A stretch of DNA of 64,000 nucleotides from Aquila chrysaetos chrysaetos (taxonomy: Eukaryota > Chordata > Aves > Accipitriformes > Accipitridae). A program made the position numbers and the translations under genes. The stretch covers positions 15,456,001 through 15,520,000 of the forward strand of contig NC_044020.1 of the NCBI RefSeq assembly GCF_900496995.4, in the 5' to 3' direction. A model generated the notes under the pieces. It was not told the DNA's origin. It saw only the letters and a program-made list of their open reading frames with translations, and searched no databases. This document shows positions 47,870 to 60,100 of this stretch, one piece after another (the first letter of the stretch is position 1; the number at the start of each line of letters is the position of its first letter).

Positions 47870-49789
47870 ATATTGTTATCAAAGTGTCCTTTCAGAAGTT
47901 AATTCTGCTTCTTCTAATAATTTATTGCTCCTCCATTTTAAAAGCAGTGATCGCTTAAAACATGGCCTCCAAGCATTTGGCAAACCATGCTGGTGTCTCT
48001 GCGACACGTTCCCCTCTCACTGCAGGACAAGGACTGGGGAATGGTGAGCTCTGGGCAAACTGGTGTGAATTAATATGTTTTGGCAGGAAGCAGGACTTCC
48101 CTTTAGAAGTGAAGGTGGACATTGCCAGAGTCCTCTAGTGGAGATGGAGCAATCCTCAGAGCACTGGCCAGGGCCCTACTGAGGGTCTTCATGGCTTTGA
48201 CGAACCATGGTGTGAGCAGTAGGGCTGTCCACAGCTGAGAGCATAAGTGGACAGCTTTGGTGTTGACAGCCACATACACACACACACACACACACTGGAT
48301 CTCGAGATGCATCGATCAAAAGTATTTCTGCCATCTGGGACTAATGTTAGATGCTACGGGAAAGCACACCATAGACAAGTACTGAAAATTTGGGAAAGTT
48401 TTCCCCAACACAATTTTTTCCCTCATTGTTATCTCATGGGCTATCTTTCCCAGGAGACATGTGACTGTCAGATTTTAGTCATTTCTTGTGTATGATAATT
48501 AGTCTGCTCCACTTTACAAACCGCAAGACTTAACCCCATAGATGTAATATGACAGAAGGGATACAAACGCACGTTCCTGGCTCTATAATGCTAATAAACT
48601 CGGTGTTTGGCAATAAGCTGTGATGATACATGCCGCTTGGAGACTGGAATCAGGAGTGCCAACATTCCTGCTGTGCACCTGACTTCATGAGAAATAGGAC
48701 ACTTTGCAGTAATTTCTGTAGCTTTACATGCCAGCTCGTACTGCCAGGCACACCACGATCTCATTTTGCCGTTCTTTGTGGCACACTCTGCTCTCCATTG
48801 CTCCATCCTCTGGAAATAATCCAGCACTCTTAAGCAGCAGAATTTTAACCACTCTCTTGCCTTGCCACCGACATTTAAGAACCTGCATTTTTCATGAAGT
48901 CTCTTCTTGATACCGCTGTGCTCCTCATTCATTCAGCCAAGATACGCTTACCAAAAGTGAGGATTTCAACATCCCTACCAAGAAAGTGCAGTCCCTGCTT
49001 GCCACCCTTTTCTATGCAGAGAGATTTCAGACATCCAAGAGAAGACAATCTTGCTAAGAAGATGGCAGGATTTAGAAATAAAAGCAATATTTCAGATGTT
49101 GCAACTGTAGATTTTTTTCTGAAGGTGCCGTAGGAGTCTATAGTAGTTTAAGAAAACAGAAAGAACCCCCTGAGTCTTATTTCCCTTCCCCACCCCGACT
49201 CCGCAACTGGCTGTATTACCACGTTAACAACATCTGAACTGCCAGGTTGGACACTAGGTGGTGCTAGGACAGTGGTTTGTCAGGAAATTCAGTAGGAAAA
49301 TTCTGGGTGGAAGAGCACAGTAGGTTGTAAACGGTTACTTGCCAATAAAACATTTGCTCTGGTACAGCTAATCCATTACTATCTGTCTTTGTTAGACTCA
49401 CCCACATGACTGGACACCATTAGCTGGCAGCAGGAACATCTAATGCTGTCTTTTGCCAACCTCGTTTCCCATACATCCGTAAGCTGTCAGAGGTATAATG
49501 CTCCTTTTGCCAATCTGTCACTCTTCCCGTCCCTTCCCAGGAGGACATGAGCCTGGCTGCCTCCTGAATGCAGAGAGAAAGATGCTTAAGTTTTCCTGAG
49601 CTAGCCCTCCCACTCAGGACGGCTACGTGGTCACTCCGCACATCTGCCTCGTGCCATGCCCGTAATAGCTGTTTGCCTGGTTGTGCAGCTGGCCAGGGTC
49701 GGGGAGCTGATTTGGTTTTAAAACAACCATTTCCCACCATGTCCCAAGGTTGGTTTTCAGCCGGATTGGGTCCCTCACCCACCGCATCG
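47870..49789. other. Intergenic, no gene recognised
   Basis: Contains the CA microsatellite at 48.27 kb. Open frames of about 110 codons on the minus strand (for example 48591-48932) lack any domain. No transposon edge was seen apart from the LTR on the left. Confidence 0.55.
48271..48295. repeat. (CA)n microsatellite
   Basis: A run of CA dinucleotides, interrupted once near its start by a TA step, about 25 bp long. Confidence 0.95.
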
Positions 49790-50230
49790 CCCACATAAGA
49801 CATAGGGTGCCAGCGCAGGGTGCAGGGTCAGCCCTGCTTGCTGCGACCGCAGCGGTGCCGCCACCGACGACCGCGCAGCCCAGGACGCCGCGGCCGGCTC
49901 TCCTAGCAATGAAGGTACCAGAATTGGCGAGCTCTGATGGAGGGCTGTCTGCTGGGAGCGCACAGGAGGACCCAGCTTGGCTCCCTGCCCTCCCGAGCAA
50001 CCCCTGCCGCAGGGGTGCGAGGCTCAGCGTCCCCTGAGCCACCCGCTCCCCCGGCAGCCCCGGCTCCCTCGCAGACGTGGCGTGCATCCTCCTGCAACTG
50101 CATTAAGGGCGTACGGTGCTCCGAAGGTCACGGCAGCTGCCACGCGCTGCAGGTGTGACGGTGTGCGAAGAAACCCGACGAAGCCTTGTTCAGGAGCGCT
50201 GCAGTGCCCTGTGCTCCCAGAGGTGTGAGT
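49790..50230. promoter_or_regulatory. Orphan CpG island 1
   Basis: A GC-rich block with dense CpG, peaking at about 49845-49900 (CGACCGCAGCGG, GCCGCCACCGACGACCGCG, GACGCCGCGGCCGG). Flanking DNA on both sides is AT-rich. Many overlapping frames are open on both strands, as expected from composition, and none shows a domain. The density of CpG resembles an unmethylated vertebrate promoter, but no first exon of a known gene is recognised. Confidence 0.5.
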
Positions 50231-50773
50231 GAATCTGGTGACAAGAGGAATGAATAACGCTTAGAAACCAATTAGTGAGAAAGGCTTGCTTACTCTGATC
50301 TGGTTTTGACACCCAGCTAAAGTGTTTCTCCTCACTTACAGGGTGCTACGCGAGTGAGAGCCGTCTTGTCACACCGTCCGCCCACCCCTCTCTCCCCCCA
50401 GCCTCCAGGCAAACTGCACCCCCATATTTACAGACAGCAAATAAGATTAATTCCCTGGCGTCGGTCAGGTGCAAATTGGACATAGCTTAGCCTTTTATTA
50501 AATATATTCAGAGAAAAAGAAGAGTTTGAAAGAACAAATCATGTAGTCTTAGGATGCGGTCTACCTAAAGGATTGGCTGAAACTGAAAAATTCAAGGGCC
50601 AATTCACTTTTCATCCTAACTATAACAATTAGTTTGTCTCTGCTTCAGACTAAATTCTTTTACCCAAAACATTAGGAATAACAAAGGAAAGGGGCCCCGG
50701 AGATCCGGTACTTGGTGCTTTCTATTGTCAGAGAGCACTATTTGGAAAATCAGGACCAGTTTAAGGCAAATTT

Positions 50774-50814
50774 AAAAAAAACCAAAACCACCAAACAAAC
50801 AAACAAAACAAACC
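50774..50814. repeat. Pure A/C tract
   Basis: Forty-one bases contain only A and C on the + strand, with CCAAAAC and CAAA-type units. The reverse complement closely resembles the G/T tract at 50983-51090. Confidence 0.9.
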
Positions 50815-50982
50815 TTGAAGAATAAAATGCAATTTCAGAATAACTAACAGCATACAGCAAGTACCCACACATTCCTGTGAGAGGTGCATTGAACCTAGAG
50901 ATGATACCTGGCTTAACAGCGTGCAAGGCCTGTTCCCAGAAAACAAGAAATTCATTACAACATACGATACACAATACAAGGA

Positions 50983-51090
50983 GTTGGTGTTTGGGGTTTT
51001 GGGGTTTTTTTGGTTTTGTTTTTTTTGGGTTTTGGGGGGGGGGGGGTTGGTGGGGTTTTTTTTTGTTTTGTTTTGTTGGTTTTTTTTTTT
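50983..51090 (+). repeat. Pure G/T tract with multiple G-runs
   Basis: One hundred and eight consecutive bases contain only G and T on the + strand. G-runs of four at 50993-50996 and 51001-51004, three at 51027-51029, thirteen at 51034-51046 and four at 51052-51055 would allow G-quadruplexes on this strand. The first part reads TTTGGGGTTTTGGGGTTTT. Confidence 0.95.
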
Positions 51091-52554
51091 AAATTGAAGC
51101 ACTAAGCACCACTTCGTGGCAACCAGAAGTTTGTGTAAGAATGCTCCCATTTCTATATTTATCTGGAATGAAATATCTAGTCTGGAGCAGGCAAACAAAG
51201 ATTTGAAACTGCACTTCTAGGCAAGTGTCCAAGGGGTGTAAACACAAGACTGCTCTGGACACTTTTGAGTCCAAGTTTTCCCTCAAAACTTTTTCTCAGT
51301 CATTGGCAGATATCTTGGCACAGAGTGGAAAGAGATCTGAAACCACAGAACTGCAGAGAGGAATAAACATGCTCTCACCCAGGAAAGGCACACAATAAAT
51401 CTAGCATTTTGACCCTTTGGTGCTTGTGTTATCACAACACGACACCCATCACATCCTCATTCATCAGTTACCTGCGGCAAGACAAACATCCTTCAGCGGA
51501 CGGGGCAGGAACTGGGATGTAGCGGCAGGCTGCATCCTTCCTGTCCCAGTTAACCAGTAACTGAGTAAATGGTGGGTGTTTGTAATGGCTCCCTCAGATG
51601 AAGATACTGTTGAGATCCAGGCATGCTGTCCCCCAGCCAGCATGCTGTACACAGAAAGACCTGGATCACCTGGAAGTGAAGACCGGGAAGTTGTGAGGAA
51701 CACACAGATGATTCAGCTAGCAAAAAAAGGTTGACTCTCCTTGTCAAACTGCAGAGCATCCTCTGCACGGGTGCTTGTGGTGGGAAAGAGTTTCTTCCAT
51801 TTTCTCGTTTCCTAGATTAAACTAAGTAGGAAAGTATTCTTAATGGCAAAGACGACCATTTGCACGTGGGAAAATTCAAACTAGCTATTGTGATTTATAT
51901 CTGTGCCTTCATCAGTCAAATTAGTTTTCATGGATAGACAAGCCTGTGATGGAGCCAGGGATAGTATCACATCAAATAGTTTTACAAAGTCATTAATTAC
52001 TAAAGGTCAGAACAATATTACAGCAGCTTTTTACGGATTTCTTGCCTTTCCCTACTCCGTTCTTGCTATGTATTCAGGGATCTTTCAAGACAATACAGAT
52101 TAAAAAAAGAATTAAAAAAAAAAAAAGCAACAGTAACTTGGTGACTATTTTGTTATCTAAATGAGTAGTCCCAGATGACCATCTTGTTAATGCGCACTAT
52201 AAAATATATTGTCCCTGCTTGGTGGATGTAAAACAAACACAGAGATTTGTGGGTTCTGGCAGTTGCTGCTTGCTCAGTAATGCTCGTGCATCTTGTCACA
52301 AATATAAAATGTAGATTTTTAAAATATATAAATATTTCCAGCTTGGCAAAGTGATTAAAGACAGAGGTTATCCATCTTCAACTATCCAAAGGTATAAAAA
52401 TGAAAAAAGGAAAATATTAGCAATAATTCACAACGGGATGGGTCAGAAGACCCAGATGTCATTGTGATTTTTAGCCTTCGAAAAAAACCGCGGTTACCCT
52501 GACAAGACCCGGTCACCTGTGACTTCAGGAACACGTATTAAGGACCCCGTCCTC
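51091..52554. other. Intergenic, no feature seen
   Basis: AT-rich between two CpG islands, with A-runs near 52100-52126. No recognisable coding or repeat element. Confidence 0.55.
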
Positions 52555-52960
52555 TTCTGGCAGTGAACCCCCCTGCTGTAAGCGCACCTGCAGCCGAAGG
52601 GCGCGACGACGGCCACGGCTCACGGAGCGGGCGCTGCTGCCCGCGCCGCCCCCGCCGCCCGAATGCCACCGTCCAGCAAACGGGCGCTCGCGAGACCACC
52701 GCTTGCTGCGTAGACGTACACGTTCAGGGGGCGAGCAAAAAGCCCAAAGTGCTGCCGAAGCGCAAGGGCCCGCGGCGGCTCCCCCGTGCCCCCCAGGACG
52801 CTGCGCTGCAGGACTTACCGAGCCACCGGCGCCTGACGGAGGAGGGCGAGCGACCCACGTGCGCGCCGGGGGCAAACAAAACACGCGCCCAGGAGCTGGC
52901 TGCTGCTTCGGGCTGGGTGAAAGCGCTGCTGCGAGGTGTGTACCGCTGTACAACCCCTTA
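52555..52960. promoter_or_regulatory. Orphan CpG island 2 (densest)
   Basis: About 26 CpG fall within 52561-52740, with words such as GGGCGCGACGACGGCC and CCCGCGCCGCCCCCGCCGCC that include SP1/KLF-type GC boxes. Sequence on both sides is AT-rich. Open frames on both strands reach about 140 codons but begin at non-ATG codons or carry only low-complexity Arg/Pro/Ala peptides. This is typical promoter-like sequence without a recognised gene. Confidence 0.55.
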
Positions 52961-54659
52961 AATTAGTCCTAGAGAGAGAACAAAGATAATTACACAAAGC
53001 GCTAATAAGATTTGAAGTCCTTTTGGTAATAACCAGCAAAATCAACGCAACCACAGCTGACACGAGCATCAGCGCGGAGCTGTTGAGCAGAACGTCGGGG
53101 CACGAGGCGTGGATCTTCAGACACAAAAAGAGTTGCTGAGAACTGGCTCACTGACAATACCCAGCCTGCTGCGTGCATTTATTGCAATGCGTGGGCTTGC
53201 AGCAGGTGACTCTGGCGTTAGCCGGGTGGGAAATAGTATCCATGAACAACTCCTCGCAGAGTCACTCTTAAATGTCTGCGATCCCTGCTTGTTCTATTGC
53301 TTCCCATTCAGTGGATGAGTGTAACTGCACTGTCATCCTGTGCTCCCCAGGGATATTTATTACACAACGGCCAGCAAATCACCTTCATTATAGCAACAAA
53401 ATGCAAAGCCTCGAACAATGCAAAGATCTTTCAAGTTTATTGGCAGCACTTCCAGAGAAAGAAAGAGAGTGTGAATGTAGTTTTGGGTTTTGTATCCTGT
53501 CATCCCTCAACATCCAAGGGCTTCAGCTTGCTGCAGCTGGACTGTTGAGGACCCCCATGGATTAACATGAAGCCAGAAGACGGTATGAGATGATCAGACG
53601 GCAATCACAGAAGCAGACGCTTAAAGGATCTTTTCATTTCACCAGGTGACGGTCCTGATATGCTAATTGAAACAATATCTGTGTCTGCTCATGCGATTTC
53701 AAACCACTAAAGCTCTGGTTTTGACACAGGCACGATAAAAATAAAGTGTCTTCAAAAGAGTAGTAGTGACCTCATTCAGACACGTTCGTTTTCATGAAAG
53801 GTATATATGGCAGACAAAGTAGTGATGTTAGCAGTTTGTTCCTGGGAAGTAAGGTGGGGGGGAGAAAAATCATCACATGGTTTGTCTTTCCACCAGGCTG
53901 ATTTCCTTTAGCAGCCTGAATAAGCAATTGGCTACTAGCCAGCTGCGGTGAATTTGTCCCATGTTTGCAAGATCAGTCAGTGAGCAAAGCTGTTTTCAGT
54001 TAATAAATATTTGATTTACAAGGTACAGTAAGTAATAAAAGGGGAAGGGAGTTTAGCTGCTGGGAGATTTGTTTAGCACTTTAGTGGGGATAACTAACAA
54101 CAAGCTTTGGTTGTTTTTCCTCCTTCGCATGGCCAGTGGGCAACCAACTTTATCAGTCTTGCTGCATTACACCTCGTAGCGAGCAGAACTAACACACTGA
54201 GCAAAACAGAGGTGGACTGGGACGTACACTGTGCCTTGACAGAAACACAGCTGAAGGGAACACTCTTAGATTCTCCTTTCTTCTTCTCTGCGAGTAACCT
54301 GTGATAAATATTGCATTTCTCAGTATCATTGGGAAAAATCAAAACTGTTTGATCCTTTCCATATGATATAGGTAGCTATATATGAGAGGGGGAAGGATAT
54401 AAAGTAGCAGGTACAGAACAGCCAGCAGCATTTTATCAAAGGAGAAAAGACCCCAGAAGACACTAATCAGCTGACTACATAGTCCTGGGTATTTTGGATA
54501 GAGCTGGAAAACAAAGTGGGCAGACACACAAACACACACAAAAGAAAAAAAAAAAGCCTTGTGTTTAAAAAAGCCCAAACGGGCTATGATATAAAAGGTA
54601 GCTTTTTTTTTTTTTTACATTTTAATTTCTTCCTAGAGTACTGAGCCTCTAGGTGGGGA
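52961..54659. other. Intergenic, no gene recognised
   Basis: There is no recognisable gene; A- and T-runs occur near 54540-54620. It separates CpG island 2 from an old SINE. Confidence 0.55.
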
Positions 54660-54925
54660 TGTGGTAATGCGGGCAAGGCAGGGAACAGAGCACCAGGAGA
54701 CCTGAAGTGCAATGCTAAGCACAGGTGAGCGCATTCTGCATGCTGAAGGAACCGACACTTCTGTTCTCAGTCTCTCGTACGCAACAGACCTCCCGTGTGA
54801 CCACGGGCACATCACCTAGTCTTTCAGATCTCCAGTTCGCCCACTTAGAAAAGGACTGACTATCCTACCCACTGCTCGGGCACATCAGGTTGTTTCACGC
54901 AGGCTCTGTAAAGGAGTTCTGAGTT
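54660..54925 (+). mobile_element. MIR-like SINE, comparatively well preserved
   Basis: The motif order is nearly complete: AGCACCAGGAGACCTGAAGT, AACAGACCTCCCGTGTGACC, ACGGGCACATCACCTAGTCT, TTTCAGATCTCCAGTTCGCCC, AGAAAAGGACTGACTATCCTACC. This follows the tRNA-like part, core and 3' part of MIR-type SINEs seen in sauropsids. The copy is still diverged. Confidence 0.65.
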
Positions 54926-55339
54926 GTGTAGCAGGTACTAAAAGAGTAGCTGTTAGAGTTGCGGCTGCTCATTGCATATCAAGGACTCCACCAGAAGAGT
55001 AACAGCCTCTTTCTAGAGGCTCAGAACAGCAGTAAGGATGTCCATACAGCATCACCAGAAATACTGCATATGGACAGAGTTATTGATTTCCAGGATGCTG
55101 TCAGTAGTTGCTTCCCAGTAAGTACGAGTGGGAAAGAACAAAGCGTTTTCTCTGTCACGTACAGACTAATTCTTCTGAGTTCTAGCTCTCCAGTCTATAC
55201 AGCTTAACCCTGTTTTACACCGCTTTGCATTTGTCCCCAAAGTTATTCCAGGTGTTTGCCAAGTAGGAGCACAGAGCAAGCCCCAGAGAGCCTGCGGGTG
55301 AGGGACAGACCACAGGTCTTACAAAGCAGACTCTGGAAA

Positions 55340-55700
55340 ACTGGCCCCTTCCCCACTCCGCGCCGCGCAGAGAGGTCTCGGACCGCGGCACCGGGAGAGG
55401 ACGGCGGAAGGCAGCCCCGGTAACCCCGCACGCACCGCGGCCTTGGCTGGGCTGGCCCACAGCTCCGCTCCGAGGGCCGCAGTGGGGCTCGGTGGCCGGT
55501 TCGTTCCCCTGCCGAAGCGAGCGGCGAGCTCTCGCAAGAGCAGCTTTGGCACGGCTGGCGTCCGGCGGGTCCGCGCGGCGAGGAGCCGGCCTCGTTCAGC
55601 ACTGCTGCGGAGGACGCGGCAGCTCCGGCGCTGGGCGAGCCAGGGCCCCGCACGGCGACGGAGGAAGGTCCATCTTCGCTCTTCTACCGGCACAGGAACC
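55340..55700. promoter_or_regulatory. Orphan CpG island 3
   Basis: Very dense CpG, for example CCACTCCGCGCCGCGCAGAG and GACCGCGGCACCGGGAGAGG around 55360-55400 and GCGCGGCGAGGAGCCGG around 55573-55590. It is about 2.4 kb right of island 2. Overlapping frames on both strands (up to about 158 codons) begin at non-ATG codons and are Arg/Ala/Ser-rich without domains. Promoter-like, but no gene is recognised. Confidence 0.55.
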
Positions 55701-55839
55701 GAGCCTTTAAATTCTGCTCCAGGCTTCAGGAGAACTTCATGCCGGGAGTTTCATCAAAGCGTGTGCTTCTGCAAAAGAGTTTTAATGAATCAATGTTTCC
55801 TGACAAAAAATAGTTTTTGCCAGAAATCCTGTCCAGCTC

Positions 55840-55930
55840 CCCCGCTCAGTTACCTATCTCTAAAGACTGCAGTCCTCCATCTGCAAAACAAGGATAAGAA
55901 TTCTACCTTCTTTTTATGAAGCACATTAGG
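55840..55930 (+). mobile_element. Possible MIR-like SINE 3' fragment
   Basis: CCTCCATCTGCAAAACAAGG followed by ATAAGAATTCTACC resembles the MIR 'CCTCATCTGTAAAATGGGGATAATAATACC' segment. It is short and diverged, next to CpG island 3. Confidence 0.35.
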
Positions 55931-57077
55931 GTCTATGGGTGAACAGCTCACAAAATAAAGAGCTATTAAGAACTGGTGCTTTCACAAATGGATCTGACAG
56001 CTGCCACGCTACTGTTGGACAATAGCATTCAAATGGGCCAGACAAAATAGTAATTTTGGCATGAACAATCCCGCATTATATTATTATAAGATATCCAATC
56101 ATTCCCCTGGAACTGGAGTCCAAGGGTGATGCCGAGTGCTTTGGGGAAAGGAGGGAGCATGAGGAGGGTGTATTTCTTTCATATACGCTTTACTTTTTAA
56201 TAGCTATTGGGATATCTGCTAAACTAAACTGCAATAGTTGGACCACAAATGTTTATTGTAATAACAGCAACATTATAAAACTGATCAGCCCCATCCTTCA
56301 GTAACAGGCTGTGCCTCTGTTTGTTTTTTCTGTTGAGGAGGGACGTGTCCCAGAGGATCTCCCTTTGGGAACCCCTGTCTCGGCATGAAATGAGTAACAG
56401 GATTTATGTAGACACTGCCAGCTTCTTTCCCTTCTCAGACAGAAAATGGCTTTATCTAGTCAGGTAATGTCACAATAAAGTAGTACAGTAGAAATTTCAT
56501 CACCGAATGGTCTAAAAGAGACAGATCACCCAATCTATATTTTCACAGACTTTTTAAACAACATGCTGTGCTCAAATGGCAGTAAGCAGTAAAAAGAGGG
56601 GGGAAAAAACCCTAAACCACCACAAAAGCAAACAATTGATGCTACACTACAGATTTTAAGCCAAATATTTTCATGAGGGACTCATGGTAGCATTATCAAA
56701 GTTGGATAAACAGGGAGGGGACAATGCAAAGTGCTGATCAGATTTAGTGACCCTATTAGACTTGCTTTGGGTGAGCTTTTCAAAACAACTCTTGATTTAT
56801 CATCTGTTTAACTAGGCAGGATTTGAGGGCAGAGGACGGGCTCCGTCAGGGCTGACAACCCCCTGCTAACAACATTCAATACGATGCTCACACCTCCCCA
56901 GCACATCTGCATCCATCCTACCTCTCCTCTCCTACCCTCGCACCCCTGCTCCTGAGTCAGACTGTGTTTGCACATCCATAGATGGGGATTATTAACAGCT
57001 GATTTTTTAAAGAGAGGGAGAAATGTAGCAAACGTTTCTTTTGCTACACTATTTCAGCTTCTTGCTTTAACTGCATT
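55931..57077. other. Intergenic, no feature seen
   Basis: Ordinary AT-rich DNA with no recognisable gene or repeat. Confidence 0.55.
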
Positions 57078-57140
57078 TCATAGAATCATGGAATCGTTTA
57101 GGCTGGAAAAGACCTTTGAGATCATCGAGTCCAACCGCCA
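57078..57140 (-). mobile_element. Short CR1 3' end
   Basis: About 63 bp match the conserved CR1 3' terminus in antisense: TCATAGAATCATGGAATCGT, GGCTGGAAAAGACCTTTGAG, ATCATCGAGTCCAACC. The wording differs from the element at 5.8 kb, so it belongs to a different CR1 subfamily and is a separate, very short 5'-truncated insertion. Confidence 0.92.
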
Positions 57141-60100
57141 ATCAGAGCCTGTCCCAAATCAGAGCCTGGTGGCAGGTACAAAGCTCTCTGCTCAGTAATC
57201 TGTTACATTACAGCAGGGCTGGTGACAGTAATGCTTAACTGCATGGTTTGCACAGTCAGTCTGAACACAGGCAAAAACTGTACTTCCTATACTCCCTTCA
57301 TATTTCTGTTTTCATAAAAAAAAAGAAAAAAGAGAAGGAAGCCTTAAGAAACGGCACAGAAGTTTCATAGGAAAAATTGGGATACAAATGAGGGAGATTT
57401 GGGACATAAAATGTTCAGCAGTGTCACGAATACTCACCACTTGCATCTAACTTGGCACATCTCTCTCAGCTGCGTGACTAAATAAAATAGTACTGTGTCA
57501 TTTTGATGTTTTCTTGGTTTTGAATACCTGAATACAAAGCCTTAAAAAAAACAACAAACAGCCACATTAAGTACATAACACTACTGTCACATTAGTGTCC
57601 AGAAGCTCCACTCATGGTTTCAGCATAACAAGGTTTTTTAGTCTATGAAAAACCTCAGTGGATGTTGTTTTGTTTTAAGGAAAAGAACACCACGTACGAT
57701 GCAGCAGGTTTGAGCCACTTTTGCTCTGTCAAGGAAAGACCAATTAGTGTCTCAGAAAATAAGTTCCTTCCAAGAAATCCAGACTTTTCTTGCAGCTCAT
57801 ATTGGTAACTCTGTACCACACCGACAGTGCCAAAGAGGGATGGGGACGCAGGAATTGGTGATGGGCTTTAGGAAACAAAGAGAAAGGAGGCGTGTCACCA
57901 CCTACAGAGATTTTTACTTATTTTCAAAGGTGCGAGTGTTTACAAGCTCTCTTCCCTCAAAAGTAAAAGCAGATCTAAAACAAAACTATGTAAGTCACTA
58001 CTGTCTCAGCTGATTTAGGCAGCTGTTGTTGTCGATGGTATCTTTGCTTCTCAACATTCATGAATAAATTCCTTCATCTTAAACCTTATATGTTTATAAG
58101 TTCATGAAAAGAACCCACATGACTCCTTTTATTTTTAGGAGATTGAATTAAATATTTATATTCCTCTGTGTCCCAAATATCAATTACTTCCTTCACCGAA
58201 AAAGTACATATGCAATGTGATTAAAAATTTACCCTACTACAAAACAATATACAATTAACTCATACTTTTCCAACTTTCCTTGTCAGACATCCACATCCAT
58301 CCCTTTTAAACCATGCACACCATCAATACATCCTTTCAAATTTGACAAGTAAGTAAAAAATACAGCTATTATCAGACAACGCATCCACATGATCTCCTGA
58401 CAGCTACAAGCACACAAGCAGTTGCTGCTGGAAGAAGTCAGCATTTACTAATGTGTGTCAGATACCGGTCTGATTTTCCTAGATTATAAGATTCCTAAAG
58501 TGCTTTGGCTTCAGAATTAATTTTTAGAGAAATTTAGAAAAACACAGACTCTGATCATTTTCAGCACAACCTACAAAGTTCTATTTTAACTTTTTTTTTA
58601 AATTCTATAAAATTATATTTGCATCTCTTATTCTTTCTGATGACAACTGCCCCCTCCCAAAAAAAGAATATCCAGCAAAAACCCTTAAAACTTTATCCCA
58701 GTAAAGCTTTCATTATTTTCCTCCTCTTCTGGAATAGAGAACATGAAATTCAATAGCAACATTTGCTTTCATCACTGCATTTTTACATGGGAGATATGAG
58801 GAATTTAAGATCTTATTTAGAATTAAGTAATAGTTTTTAAATGCCTAGAGAAAGACACCCTCCACAATAACCTTACAATAACATAGCTATGAAAATCTGT
58901 GGTATTAAAAAAAATTGCACAATACATTACCTAGTTAAAAAAAATTAAAAATCAACAAATCCAAACAGGAAATCAATGCTCACAAAGCAGAAGCAGCACT
59001 GCAAAGCTGTGTTGGGTTTTTTTTAACCCTACATCATCCTCAAAATATTTCTTTTTAGAAAGTCTCCTGAATCTCTCTAAAAATTAACTTTAGTGGTACG
59101 TTAATATTCAGACCGCAGGAGCAGAGAAAGACTGAGAAAACAGTATGTGAAATAAGTAGTGAAATGCTGTTTGTGAATACCAGATCCTATAGCAAAACAC
59201 AACAGTTAACCAAAATTTGTCTTCTAACACAGAAAGTTAAGGGGTGCTTTTCAATTATTTTTTAAAAATGAAATAGCTATGATACAATCAGACATCAACT
59301 GGTCACAGTTAAAATGGCATAAACTAATATAGATTTTCTTCCAATGTGCAAACCCCTCTACACCAGCAGAAGTTATCTTTATACCTATGAGGAAAGGGAT
59401 CCTACTGCTTTAATATCAGACAGGTTGAAAGAGCTACACATTTTCTGTTCAAGTACCCCTCCAAGTTCAGAAAAGTGAAGCTTTTTTTCAGATACTTACT
59501 GACATCACCTCACTAAGCAGTGCCTTTAGGAAAGCCCCCATACTGCTTCCGTTGCTTCTGCTGCCCTCTCAGATCTAATTTTTGCAGTTAGTAAGGGCTC
59601 AGACCAACCTAAGAACAACCACACGGTTCTCAAGCAGAAGAAAGCAGGAAGAACGAGGGGAAAGGAGGAAAAGACTTTCTCGAGAAAGAAACTCCCCAAA
59701 TCTCTTTATTTGCGTTCCTGCAACACAGACACAGTGTGTCATTTCTCAGTTGTGGATCTGAAGTGGCTATCGTTTCCAAGATGAGGGGAAGGCAACTGCC
59801 TGACCTGTTGTATACTTCCCCCCTACAATGGAGAAAATAAGTATTAAGAAGTTTTGTGGATCAGGGACGAGGCTCTCGGTGGTATCGCTATACAGATACC
59901 TGAGCTCCTACTGAAGTCAAGAAGCAAAACTTCAAGAGCTCATGTGAGGCTGATCACGTGCCTCTTGTATTCAGTTTTGGAAGATCGCAAGGTTGTCTCC
60001 ACTTCCCTATTTCTGGCTTCCTACAGCCTCTTCTAATATAAAATAGAAGGACTTCCCATCTGGATGGGTCTTCTGAAAAGCAATAACAACATATGACTTG

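Noticed and set aside
48591..48932. 113-codon minus-strand frame with many Cys and Trp
   Set aside because: No domain or zinc-finger spacing; two plus-strand frames overlap it.
50991..51010. GGGGTTTT repeats resembling a ciliate telomere
   Set aside because: There are only two to three irregular units inside a general G/T tract, and vertebrate telomeres are TTAGGG. Not a telomere or interstitial telomeric site.
52525..52966. Overlapping Arg/Pro/Ala-rich frames in CpG island 2
   Set aside because: GC-rich DNA has few stop codons, so frames on both strands stay open. The peptides are low-complexity and most starts are not ATG.
55243..55919. Frames of 124-158 codons in CpG island 3
   Set aside because: Same reason: several mutually overlapping frames on both strands, no domain, non-ATG starts.
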